The notes under the pieces: generated by a model
The model's database searches: none
Told to the model about the DNA's origin: nothing
The model's input: the letters and a program-made list of their open reading frames with translations, nothing else
In this document: one piece after another, positions 54,410-64,000 of the stretch
Layout of the letters: every line of letters begins with the position of its first letter
Position numbering within the stretch: the stretch's first letter is position 1
Position numbers and translations under genes: made by a program
From: Plectosphaerella cucumerina
Taxonomy: Eukaryota; Ascomycota; Sordariomycetes; Glomerellales; Plectosphaerellaceae
Direction of reading: 5' to 3'
Assembly: GCA_020746995.1 (NCBI GenBank)
Contig: JAGPXD010000005.1
Coordinates: forward strand, 1,488,001 to 1,552,000
DNA length: 64,000 nt

Positions 54410-56716
54410 ATGTCTCCCAGTACTGAGACCACCGACATCAGCGATGATTTGTGCTGGAGCTGCAATGCGCCCGACAGCGTGACGCTGCTGCTTGCTGGCG
54501 ACCCGACGCTCACGCCTGCGGAGGCGTGGAAACGGCTGTACAAGAACAAGCATCGGCGGCGGGAGAAGGACCAGCGTCGAGCGGAGGGAGAGCCTTCGCT
54601 GCCGGATCATGGGGATGCTTCGGGGTTGGATCGCGTTGCCGCCTGTGGGAAATGGGGAGGAACGCGGCCGAGCGACCTCTTCTTGAAGGCGAGTCTTATT
54701 CGACGGATGTATAGACTGGTCTGCTAACCACCATGATCAGATGTACCGCGACGCTCTGCTGTCCATTGACGGCGACTTTGAGCAAGCCGTTGTCAGTCCC
54801 TCGCTCATGGGCACCAGCGGCACTATGCCCCTGACCATCATCTCGACGTGAGCCATCTCTTCCCCTCTGCTCCCAGGGCCAGGCTGACGATCCTAGTATC
54901 CCCGACATCTGCAGACACATGGCCAACCTCATAGTTCGCGCCGAAAAGGAGGTCTTTCTCGCGACAAATTACTGGCTCAGCTCTGTCGCCACCCGCCTCA
55001 TCACTGACGCTATCCGTGAGCTCTCTCGCCGCCGTACTGCCGCAGGAGGGAAGCCCGTTGTGGTCAAGATCATGGTGAGTCCAGGCATCAAGCATCATGC
55101 ACCTGTCAAATATGCTAACACCATGATAGTACGACCGCGGCTCCGTCCGCCAAGTCTACGAGCCTCACATCGACGTGCCCGAACGCGACTTCACCCACCC
55201 AGAAGTCGCCCTTCCCCCGCGCGCAGAGATTCCCGGCGTCGACCTACAGGTCGTAAACTTCCATCAACCCGTCCTCGGCACCTTTCACGCAAAGTTCATG
55301 GTCGTCGACCGCCGAATGGCACTCGTCCAGAGCAACAATATCCAGGACAACGCGAACCTTGAGATGGCCGTGCAGGTCGAGGGACCCGTCGTTGACTCGC
55401 TCTACGATATGGCCCTCATCTCGTGGAGTATCGGACTGGGAAACGGGCTGCCTATGATTGATAGTCCTGCGGCTGAAGCGGGCGATGCTGCGTACCCGAG
55501 CTGGACGGACTCATTCCGCCGGTTGTTTGATGAGGAGGGTAGATTGAGAGGGCATGAGGTTGTCATGGACCCGGAAAGGATGGAGTGGACGGATGCTTAC
55601 GGGGGAGGCCATGTCCCGGAAGACGCACCTGTGATTAATGGCCTCGAAGAAGCCCCGAAACCTCTCGAGCCCACCACAGACAGAGACTCAGGTATCGCAC
55701 CGTCGCCGTCCCCCTCACTCTCTCCGCCACCAGACCTCCCCGAACTCACTCACGAAACCCCCTTGTACGACGACGACCTCGCCGGCGAGATCTTTCGAGT
55801 CCAGACTTCCACCACCCCCAGACCCGGCGAGGACCCTCTGGCCCCCGTCACCAGGAAGCTCAACCACACCAAGAACCCAACCTACTCCGTCCCCGACGCC
55901 AAACGCCCTCCCCCTTCTCCCGCCTCTCACCACATGACCCCCTACATCGCCCACCCCATCCACGACCCAGTTCCAATGGCTCTTGTCAACCGACCCCCCT
56001 ACGGCCCCGTCACCCACCGCAGCGTCCGCAACCCCCAGAACGAATGCTGGCTCAGCGCCCTTCGCAACGCCCGCAAGAACGTCTTCATCCAGAGTCCCAC
56101 CCTCAACGCAGAGCCTTTGTTGCCTGCCATCGTCGATGCCTGCGAGCGCGGCGTCGACGTGCACTGCTACATCTGTATCGGCTACAATGATGCTGTAAGT
56201 CATCTCACTGTCTACATCTTGTGCTTCTACTGACAACCGCAGGGCGAGCTCCTCCCCAGGCAGGGCGGACATAACGAGTCTATCCCGCCACGACTCCTCG
56301 AGCGTCTCTCACCTGAGGGTGCGAAGCATTTGCACTACTACTGGTACGTGGCTAGAGACCACGCCGTGCCGCTGGTGCAGACCTCTGGCCGGCGCGCGTG
56401 CCACATCAAGCTGCTCATTGCCGATGAGTGCGTTGGCGTAGTGGGATCAGGGAACCAGGATACGCAGAGTTGGTACCAGAGTCAGGAGGTCAACGTCATG
56501 ATCGACTCGCCGGCAGCGTGTAAGGCGTGGATCGCCGGGCTGCAAAGGAACCAGAACACGGGTGTATACGGCCGCCTGGGGCCTGACGGCGTATGGAAAG
56601 ATGCTGAAGGAGAGGAGGTTGAAGGAGCTACGGGAGTTGATGCCGGACGGTTCGCGTGGGCGAAGGGTATGGTTGGGGCGGTTAGGAGGGTTCAGGGAAA
56701 GGGTGGGTTCGGTTGA
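54410..56716 (+). CDS. Phospholipase D superfamily protein with two HKD motifs
   Basis: Five exons (54410-54688, 54741-54847, 54897-55074, 55130-56194, 56243-56716) give 700 residues. Two complete HxKxxxxD motifs are visible: HAKFMVVD (His241, Lys243, Asp248), followed by SNNIQDNANLEM, and HIKLLIAD (His597, Lys599, Asp604), followed by GSGNQDTQSWYQSQEVNVM. So the active site can form from both halves, and phosphodiester hydrolysis or transfer on a lipid or other substrate is likely. Around residues 325-475 a Pro/Ser/Thr-rich disordered insert separates the halves. The N-terminus (DDLCWSCNAPDSVTLLLAG, LTPAEAWKRLYKNKHRRREKD) is not part of the PLD fold. There are no PX, PH or C2 domains, so it is not a classic Spo14-type PLD. 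Intron 1 has a GC donor (GCGAGT) with CTAAC and CAG. No signal peptide is seen. Confidence 0.88.
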
Positions 56717-58008
56717 GGGTAGATAGAAAGGATGAACTGGTTCCAGAAGGATGCTTCCTCGGAGATGCATGTACGTTCACGCCCTTCCGAATTCCAACGG
56801 CGTTAGCCGTGGACCTGGTTTAAGCTCAAAATCCACATGATCGTCGCGGGTGCCTTGCAGCAAAACGTCTGGCGAGCGCAATACACGCCACGCCCGTCAC
56901 CAAACCGGTGGTGAGCCACTCCCGGTATTTCGCCCAGGCTCGGCTTCATTCAGGAAGGGGTCATGCCTGGAGCGAATCGAGTTATGGGGTAACAGAACGA
57001 AGGTTAGGCACCTACCTTGCCTTGATGACTACCTAGCATCCAGAAGACAAGTTAGATAACTTCTCTCGAGCAGACGAGGTGGGTACAAGATGCAAAAATA
57101 TAGACTGCGAAGTCCCTTGCTGACCCTGTCTTTTGTTAACGGTGAGGTTGGTTGGACCTTCCAGCATCCCCACACCAGACCAAACCATCCCCTGTCAAGC
57201 AAGCTCGTCACCTTGTAATCATCGCGGTATGGAATCACCAGGAGATGGATGTGGCTGGGAAGGTAGCCGGGCATTATATGCTGTAGTAAGACGATGGGAA
57301 CTTTACTAGTTTCCCATCCACAAACATGTCAGCCATCTTACAATTACAGTTTACTTTTAGTTGATTATTCAGGTAGAGGTAGTCAAACCTTAAGCTTGGC
57401 ATGCGAGGAGAAAAATGGTCCTGGTTTGGGTAGGTTGGGTTATCATGATGATCCAGCTCTGGGTTTTGAAATCTGACTCGTTGACAAGTGATCTTTCGGT
57501 AACTGTACAGCTGATTCGAAAGAACATGCAAACTCTATCATCCTACATCTTGTGCCCGTGCTCGATTGCTGTGCTCTGACTCGAGCCTCTCTCGCGGTTC
57601 GGAAGTTGAAGCGAAAGCCCAGCGTCCATCTGCCCAGACACCCGGATCAGCGACTTACTCGTGCGGTGGGATGAACGGGTATTATATGCTCATGAGACGG
57701 CCAAGCAAGCACGGTGACTCGTTCACGGAATCTCAAATAGATTGACTGCTAATCCAGGTAACATTTCAACGGTCAATCCGAAGGGATTTCGGAATTCAGA
57801 TCCGAGAGAATAGAGACGCAGAGCAGACAGACTTAGCCTTTAATTTTGTTATTAAATAGGATAAATTTTCAACTATCTCGGTAAATATCAGGGTGAAGAA
57901 CACCGCGTCGAATACTCCATCTTCCCACCGGAACTTTCATGTCTAAGAATTCACGCTTGTTCCAGTCACAACTACCTACACCCCCTCATCGAAACCTCAC
58001 GACCGGCT
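56717..58008. other. Gene-poor 1.3-kb stretch upstream of the secreted 8-Cys protein
   Basis: AT content rises toward 57480-57960, unlike the flanking genes. Several short open frames lack any recognisable content. The last 150 bases are the probable promoter of the small secreted protein. Confidence 0.45.
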
Positions 58009-58343
58009 ATGCATCTGCCATCGCCCCTCACCCTGCTCCTCGCCTTGACAGCCGCCTCTACGGTCATGGCACAGTGCAGAAACAATGCCGGAGTCCGTGA
58101 TCTCTTGTGCGACAGCAACACCGAGTGCGGCCAGTCGCGCGCGAATGCCCTTGGCAACCTCTGTGGTGCGGGCATGTGGACCAACAACATTCGGGTGCAA
58201 CGGGACCGCTGCGACCCGTGGGGCTATTGCGAATGGACGGTAAGTCTCTCGGGCACCAATATGAGCCGTATTCCTGCGCTGTTAGACCTCCTTCTGACGC
58301 ATCTTAGTGGGACTGCTGCAACAGTCGCGAGGTTTCCAACTAG
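58009..58343 (+). CDS. Small secreted cysteine-rich protein, 88 residues
   Basis: I do not recognise the family. Two exons (58009-58239 and 58308-58343; GTAAGT donor, CTTAG acceptor, CTGAC branch site) give 88 residues. The first 21 residues (MHLPSPLTLLLALTAASTVMA) are a clear signal peptide. The mature 67-residue chain carries eight cysteines with spacing C-x10-C-x5-C-x11-C-x15-C-x5-C-x5-CC. It has no TM segment, GPI tail or known catalytic motif. Without splicing the frame runs into unrelated sequence, so the 12-codon second exon, ending DCCNSREVSN, is needed to complete an even cysteine number. Size, secretion and disulfide richness are those of fungal effector candidates or antimicrobial proteins; function is unknown. 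Confidence 0.8.
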
Positions 58344-58779
58344 TGACGGGCACCGTGTGGCCTTTTTGGTCGTGGAAGGCGGCCTCGTTGAAATGCGGTG
58401 GTGGGCTTAGACTTGGGAAACATACATCGGACGCATAGCCGGCGCGTCATTTGACGTTCAAAGTTTTATCTAATGACATATCTTGAACCAATCTCGTGCC
58501 TTAGCCGCCGCACTGGACTCCCTGATGACCCTGACGCCAACTACTCAGACCGGCATGACAAGGACAGAGCTGCGAGGCTCTCGTGAAGCGAACTAGAGTT
58601 CTTGTGATGAAAACAATGGTACGATTATTCGCTATAAAGACTGTGAATTGGGTATCGAAGACTTGGAGACTCCCTTTCTCCTCGAAACCACCTCGATTGG
58701 TGTTCAGGCCGGGTGTCGACAAACTGACAGACACCCCCAGCCCAACCCAACCATTCCAACTACCCCAACTACCCCTTGT
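58344..58779. other. Short intergenic between convergent genes
   Basis: 3' sequences of the small secreted protein gene and the transporter gene; nothing else is supported. Confidence 0.5.
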
Positions 58780-60498
58780 CTACAGAACGTGCTTGAACAG
58801 GGGCGAGCGGTCTCCCATCTCGAACAGCTCCTCCTCGGTGTACTTTGTCTTCGCCTCCTCGGCAATCTTCGCCTTGCGGGCATTGGCCGACTTGTAGCTC
58901 CACTCGAGCAGCAGGGCGACGATCATGCCGCTGGCGCCGAAGGCCAAGCTGAGACCGAAGCCAGTATGGTACTTGGGCTTCTCGGACTCAAGGTACATGA
59001 ATGAACCAACAATGCCACCGACGTTGCCGACGCAGTTCATCAGGGCGATGCCGATGGCGCGGCGGGACGAAGGGGCGATGTTGTTGGCGTTCCACGAGGC
59101 GGCGGCGGCCTGGATGGGGTAGATACCGATGACGGCCAACACGACAGAGAAGTAGGCGACGGCCATCTTCTCCTTGAGAGCACCGTTGAGGGAGATGATG
59201 ATGGAGTAGGCAATGGTGACGATGGCCATGGGCGTGACGACGAAGGGCATACGCCAGAAGAAGCGGTCCGAGACCTTGGCGAAGCAGATGGCCGAGATAG
59301 CGGCAGCGACGTAAGGGGGCGCGGAGGTGAGCTGGGCGTTTGTGGTGCTGAAGCCCATGGCCTTTGTGATCGTGGGCAGAGTGAACTTGATGCCGTAGGA
59401 AAGGGCGGACTGGCAAAGGAGGAAATATGCCTGGACGTAGACGCGCCAGTTGGTGAGGACCATCTTGAGATCCTTCCAGCGGACGGAGTTCTCCTCACGG
59501 AAGCCGCCACCCTGCTTGATGAACATGGAGAGCTCGAGGTAGCGGATCTCATCGGGCTCGAGCCAGCGGCTGGACAGGGCGGGGGTGTCGATGAGGAGGA
59601 AGAAGGTGGCAACGCCGAGGACAACGGTGGCGAGGCCCTCAAGGATGAAGATCCAGCGCCAGCCCTCGTAGCCGCCGAGGCCGTCGAGCTGGGCGATGGC
59701 AGCGGCGAGGAGACCGGAGAAGGCGCCGGAGAGGGCGCTGGCGCAGTAGAAGTAGGAGATGCGGGAGGCAAGATCCTTAGGCATGTACCAGTAGGAGCAG
59801 AGATAGATCGCACCAGGGAAGAAGCCAGCCCTAAGGAAAGTCAGCACGGTGCTTCCTGCAGTGGAGAAGAAGAGAAACTGACTCGAAGATGCCGAGCAGG
59901 ACACGAGTAACCATGAGACCGGCAAAGTTGCGGACGAGACCGGTGCAAGTCATGACGATGCCCCAGCCGAGAGTGAGGATTCCGAGGTACATGGAGGGGC
60001 GCTTGAACTTCTTGAGGATGATGTTGCTGGGGACTTCGAGGAGGACGTAGGGGACGAAGCTGGGGGTGTTTTGTTAGCCAGATGCCAAGGGAAGTGGAGA
60101 AGGAGGACTCACAAGATGGACAGGACGATGTTGTACTGCACGCCAGTCATGTTCAGGTCTTCGACCATGCCCTCAATCTTTGCATTTCCAATGTTGGCGC
60201 GGTCGATATGGCAGATCAGGTAGAGCAGGGCGAGCATGGGCACAAGGCGGAAGTCGACCTTCATAGCACGTGAGTTGGTGGCGAGACATCGTCAGAAAAC
60301 GGAAAGACGTACCTTGCGGAAGACCTTCTTCCTCTTCTCATCAGGATAGCTGGAGAAAAACTCTGCATCGACAGGATCGAGACCGAAGACGCGGAAGCCG
60401 GCAATGTCGATGGCCTGGGTGTTGGGGTTGGCGACGATGTCCTTGTGGTCGATGGACTCGACGTCGTTCTTCTCGATGGAGCCCCGCTGGTGAGCCAT
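58780..60498 (-). CDS. MFS transporter, anion:cation symporter (Dal5-like) family
   Basis: Four exons (60498-60313, 60258-60113, 60059-59883, 59830-58780) give 519 residues and about 12 membrane segments. After a polar N-terminus, the first TM reads VPMLALLYLICHIDRANIGNAKIEGM, the ACS-family motif (DRxNIGNA). Then come FVPYVLLEVPSNIILKKF and GWGIVMTCTGLVRNFAGLMVTRVLLGIFEAGFFPGAIYL, all diagnostic of the Dal5/Tna1/allantoate permease group, which carries organic anions with protons. The C-terminal half includes IGIALMNCVGNVGGIVGSFMYLESEKPKY. The bacterial glucarate carrier GudP belongs to the same ACS family, which fits the divergent glucarate-dehydratase gene 857 bases away. Substrate is inferred from context. 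Confidence 0.9.
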
Positions 60499-61354
60499 GG
60501 TGAGAGATTGGCAAAGGCAAAGAGGCTGAAGTGTGGTTTGGTGTGGTTCGAGCCTGGAAGTGTGCTGGGGAGGAGAGGCTTCAAGCAGATGATGGAGGAT
60601 GGCGATGTCTCGATATTATAGTCGCCTCACCATCACCAGGTGTTGCCAAGTCCATGGATTTCCCTCGCCCGGGGCACGGCCGATGTCCTTAGCCCCCCCC
60701 CCTCCCCTGTAGCGTGCCAGTTTACCCCAGATGCAACCCCAGGTTCAACGCGGAGAACGAACGACTCGCAGGATGGTGGGGGGAAGGGCGGAAAAGCCAT
60801 GCCCTTCCCCCCCTCATCTTTGATCGTCGAGTCGCTAGTACGAGCGAGCAGCCCAATGGCGACCTCATCCCAGACGATATCCGCCGTGTGCAGAGATGCC
60901 AGACGACGTCGCTGTCCCCCCTCTACGGCACATTATCTGCCGATCCTGGGGTGGCCCCTGTCAAAGGCGCGTTGCAGTGCAGCGCCGAGAGGAAGTGCCG
61001 CCTGGGCGGATTTGACGGATTTGACGGATTCCTGCACCGGGCCTCGGGGATCCCCAGCCCCGAGCGACGGATTTCTGGGGAAACGACGAGGGGCATTGTG
61101 GAGGAGACGGCAAAGCTGAAGGATGCGGCGATCCATGTCCGAGATGGTTGTCACACGATGCTGTGACATCTCCGACATGTCGGGCGAGATGCGATGGTCT
61201 GGTGAGAGCCATTCCGGTTCATATTTCCGCGGGCACGCTCCTCCTCCTTCGCCATCATGTCCGTCAGGTTGGAATACTCTGAGTCTCCGAGTCTCCCCCA
61301 GCCACCACAGCCAGCCCCTGACACCAGACCCCTGCACATCTCCAGCCTTTCACC
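60499..61354. other. Shared divergent promoter of MFS transporter and glucarate dehydratase genes
   Basis: No gene is supported. It has a TATA-like TATAATA on the minus strand near 60614-60620, about 115 bases upstream of the transporter start, and a CGG direct-repeat element at 61007-61027 (listed). Confidence 0.55.
61007..61027. promoter_or_regulatory. Three CGG triplets in direct repeat (CGG-N6-CGG-N6-CGG)
   Basis: CGG triplets at 61007-61009, 61016-61018 and 61025-61027, each separated by the same ATTTGA spacer. Zn2Cys6 regulators bind CGG half-sites in direct, inverted or everted arrangement. It lies in the shared promoter, near 330 bases from the dehydratase start and 510 from the transporter start. 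A Zn2Cys6 gene begins at 63293, so local regulation is plausible. Confidence 0.45.
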
Positions 61355-62626
61355 ATGTCTCAACCAGCTGTTATCAAAGACATCGTCATCACGCCCGTGG
61401 CGTTTCATGACATGCCACTGCTCAACAGCGTCGGCGTCCATGAACCCTACGCCCTCCGCAGCATCATCGAGGTCATCACGGACAGCCACTATGGTCTTGG
61501 GGAATCTTACGGCGATTCAGCCCACCTAGACCGTCTGCAGGCGGCCGCAGCGAAGCTCAAGGGTCTCACAGTCTACGACACAAATGGCATCTACCGCGCC
61601 TGCTCAGAATCTCTCGCAGGGAACGCCACATCAGGCGGCGATGGCATGGCCGGCATGGTCACCACCGCCTCTGTCGCCGACAAGGTCTTCTCACCATTTG
61701 AGGTCGCATGCCTCGATATCCAGGGCAAGCTGGCCGGCGTGCCTGTCAGCGAGCTCCTAGGCGGCCGCGTCAGGGACTCGGTGCAGTACTCAGCATACCT
61801 CTTCTACAAGTGGGCGGGCCATCCGGGCGAGCCGGACGACGAGTACGGCGCCGCCCTCGACGCTCCCGGCTTGGTGAGGCAGGCACGCAAGATCATCGAC
61901 GAGTATGGTTTCAAGGCCATCAAGCTCAAGGGCGGGGTGTACCCTCCTGCGCAGGAGGTCGACGCCATCAAAGCTCTGCGAGAGGCGTTCCCCGATGTGC
62001 CGCTGAGGCTGGACCCCAACGCGGCTTGGACGGTCGAGACGTCCAAATGGGTTGCTTCTGAGCTCAAGGGCATCGTCGAGTATCTCGAGGACCCGGCGCC
62101 GGAGATTGAGGGCATGGCGGCCGTTGCGAAGGAGGCAACGATGCCTCTGGCCACCAACATGGCCGTCGTGGCCTTCTCGCACCTGCCATCGTCGATCAAG
62201 CAGGACGCGGTGCAGGTTGTGCTCTCGGACCATCACTTTTGGGGCGGTCTGCGGCGGTCGCAGAACCTGGCAGCCATTTGCGCTACGTGGGGGATGAGGC
62301 TGTCGATGCACTCCAACAGTCATCTGGGTATCTCGCTGGCTGCCATGACGCACTTGGCGTCAGCGACGACGAACTTGGATTATGCGTGTGACACACACTG
62401 GCCTTGGAAGAGACGAGATGAGGATGTGGTTGTGAACGGGGCGCTGCGGTGGAAAGAAGGGGGAGTCCTTGTGCCGACGGCGCCGGGGCTAGGTGTTGAG
62501 CTTGATAGGGAGAGGTTGGCGAAGCTACATCAACAGTACCTTGACTGTGGGCTGAGGAAGAGGGATGATACGAGTTACATGAGGAAGTTCAAGCCGGAGT
62601 TTTCGGCTGATATCCCGAGGTGGTAG
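61355..62626 (+). CDS. Enolase-superfamily sugar-acid dehydratase, glucarate dehydratase-like
   Basis: Predicted to remove water from D-glucarate (or a related aldarate) to give 5-keto-4-deoxyglucarate, the entry step of aldarate catabolism. A single exon gives 423 residues (the E. coli enzyme is about 446). Expected catalytic and metal residues are all visible: the KxK pair Lys190/Lys192 in IKLKGG, Asp220 in LDPNAAW, Glu245 in YLEDPAP, Asn268 in ATNMAVV, Asp292 in LSDHHFWGG and His319 in MHSNSHLGIS. As I recall the E. coli GudD numbering, the same residues keep near-constant offsets. The N-terminal cap (ITPVAFHDMPLLNSVGVHEPYALRSIIEV) and the DTHWPW segment are also glucarate-dehydratase-like. 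It is intronless, unlike most neighbours, and could be of bacterial origin. It is divergent from an ACS transporter. Confidence 0.88.
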   Translation: MSQPAVIKDIVITPVAFHDMPLLNSVGVHEPYALRSIIEVITDSHYGLGESYGDSAHLDRLQAAAAKLKGLTVYDTNGIYRACSESLAGNATSGGDGMAGMVTTASVADKVFSPFEVACLDIQGKLAGVPVSELLGGRVRDSVQYSAYLFYKWAGHPGEPDDEYGAALDAPGLVRQARKIIDEYGFKAIKLKGGVYPPAQEVDAIKALREAFPDVPLRLDPNAAWTVETSKWVASELKGIVEYLEDPAPEIEGMAAVAKEATMPLATNMAVVAFSHLPSSIKQDAVQVVLSDHHFWGGLRRSQNLAAICATWGMRLSMHSNSHLGISLAAMTHLASATTNLDYACDTHWPWKRRDEDVVVNGALRWKEGGVLVPTAPGLGVELDRERLAKLHQQYLDCGLRKRDDTSYMRKFKPEFSADIPRW

Positions 62627-63292
62627 GTAGGTCATGGGGAGGGAGCATGAGGTGTATTGTAGTACGCTCAAGTATCTGAGTGCAAGGACAGTAGAAGCCA
62701 GCAGCTTTCAGCTTTCAACCAAACTGTAACATTGACCATATTAATGTAGTAAAACATATGTACGGTTGAGATTGAGTCCCTCGTCTCGGGCCAAGGCAGT
62801 GGAAACTAAGTATTACATCTGCCATCCCAAGTCCTCGGATGGACAATAGTCGACAACAGAAAGCGTACCTCAACAATCCATACACGACTCAGAAATACTG
62901 CATACATTGACAGTAGGGATCCTTGGCTAGTCATGCGGCTGATATAAGGTCGTCGTGGCTGCATAACATCACCAAGCCATCATCAAGCTTATATTATTCG
63001 TACATCCCCGGGGAAGGATCCTGGGACAAACGCCCGGCTCGTACCCCGGTCCCGTTTACCCCGCGATCACAAGACGGATGGGGACACGGAAAAGCCATAT
63101 CCATCAATGGAAACGGCCGAATCCCCGCATCATCCGACGGTGCTTTTCCGTGCCTCTCACCCCCATCGACAATCCTCCTCCCCCATGCTCTCGAATCATC
63201 CCCCATCGCTCGCATCAAACAGTCCGAAAACTGTTCGCCTTTCGCAGCGGACTCGGAGGGAAGGGGAGGAAACGCATCCACCCCCCATCTGA
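62627..63292. other. Intergenic between the dehydratase and the Zn2Cys6 gene
   Basis: No gene is supported. Bases 63160-63292 are CCCC-rich and are likely the leader of the regulator. Confidence 0.5.
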
Positions 63293-64000
63293 ATGGCCAC
63301 GCACAGGCAGCTGCTACCGTCAACGGCGGACGATGGCGGCGCGTCGCAGCTCCAGATTGTGAGGTCGCGGAAAAGGGGCAGAGAGCGGGTCAGGGTCACC
63401 AGGGCGTGTGACCGGTGCAAGAAGTGAGTACCTTTTGCGTGTCTTTTCCGTGGGGAAGTACCTCTCTTGTCTGACCTATCCGTCCAGGAGGAAGATCAAG
63501 TGCAACGGCACGCAGCCGTGCGACTTTTGCGTCCGCGGAAAGGCTCGATGCACCTTTGACTCGGCATATGCGAGGGGCCGTCTGCCCGTCATCCTCCACA
63601 TGGGAGATAGTGGAGGTGGCAGCAGCAGCATCAGCGTCGCTGAGCAGGTCGAGGAAAGTCATAGTCCTCCCGAGTCGAACCAGGGGATGCGCGATTCGGC
63701 CGTGCCCAGCATTGAGGCACCGGAGCACGGCGGCCATCCGGAGCACCCGGCCGGGCTTGGCCTCGGCGCCGACACCGCCGTCCTGGGGCATGCTCTCGGA
63801 CCTCGAGGTATCACAGACACAGGGACCGGTATGGCCCGCTCGTCCCAGCAGACCCCCGAGCCGCCCCAGGAAGACCTCCAGGGTCACTACATCGGCCCTG
63901 CCTCAGGAGTCTCCTTCCTCCTCCGGGTTCAGAAGCGCCTGCACCAGGCCATATCATTCTCCGTGCCGAGCAGCATCTTCACATTCGGCGACGCGCCCCT
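63293..64000 (+). CDS. Zn2Cys6 binuclear-cluster transcription factor, N-terminal part
   Basis: Two exons are visible (63293-63423 and 63488 onward; GTGAGT donor, CCAG acceptor); the gene runs off the right edge. The start MATHRQLLPSTADDGG is the first ATG in frame. After a basic stretch (RSRKRGRERVRVTRA) comes the canonical six-cysteine cluster CDRCKKRKIKCNGTQPCDFC and on to ARC, with spacing C-x2-C-x6-C-x5-C-x2-C-x6-C. It is split by the intron at the position typical of fungal family members. A Ser/Glu/Pro-rich linker follows, then SGVSFLLRVQKRLHQAISF, possibly the start of the regulatory region. The full middle-homology domain is outside the window. It binds DNA as a dimer at CGG half-sites; its position next to the transporter/dehydratase pair suggests it controls them. 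Confidence 0.93.

Noticed and set aside
1..64000. CRISPR arrays, insertion sequences, transposons
   Set aside because: No direct-repeat/spacer array and no transposase, integrase or reverse-transcriptase motif was seen; the organism is a fungus.

Overview
The window is nuclear DNA from a filamentous ascomycete. The evidence is GC-rich coding sequence, short GT-AG introns of roughly 50-90 bp, and fungal-specific families: a HET-domain protein, a CFEM protein, a Zn2Cys6 regulator, ERMES Mdm12, Nem1-Spo7 Spo7 and a Bre4-like protein. Gene style suggests Pezizomycotina, most likely Sordariomycetes; the genus cannot be fixed from sequence alone. I support 22 protein genes, one tRNA gene and a tRNA-like element.

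Region 1-16 kb holds housekeeping genes: the 5' part of an Ssb-type Hsp70 (minus), an unrecognised one-TM protein (minus), eIF4E (plus), an ACSF3-type malonyl-CoA synthetase (minus), a Bol1/uvi31 BolA protein (plus), and a 966-residue unrecognised protein with a C2HC finger and a pentapeptide repeat (minus). A tRNA-like hairpin element lies at about 6.0 kb and a 29-base C tract at 9.6 kb.

Region 16-51 kb is rich in membrane and lipid-trafficking genes: Fab1 PtdIns3P 5-kinase, Mdm12, the ESCRT regulator Ist1, a Bre4/ArAE-like membrane protein, a GRAM-VASt sterol-transfer (Lam-type) protein, a Cld1/CGI-58-type mitochondrial lipase and Spo7. Among them sit an intron-containing tRNA-Thr(CGU), two small alpha/beta hydrolases and a HET-ankyrin protein, the last three in a gene-poor stretch (42.6-50 kb).

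Region 51-64 kb looks accessory. It holds two small secreted cysteine-rich proteins that are only visible after splicing by hand (a 91-residue CFEM protein and an 88-residue 8-Cys protein), a PLD-superfamily protein with two full HKD motifs, and a divergent pair of an anion:cation-symporter MFS transporter and an intronless glucarate-dehydratase-like enolase. A Zn2Cys6 regulator follows and runs off the end. The shared promoter of the pair carries three CGG triplets in direct repeat at 9-bp pitch, the kind of site Zn2Cys6 proteins bind. The working model is a small sugar-acid uptake and catabolism cluster.

Exon joins were deduced by eye from splice signals, frame continuity and family resemblance. 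No alignment or database search was run.
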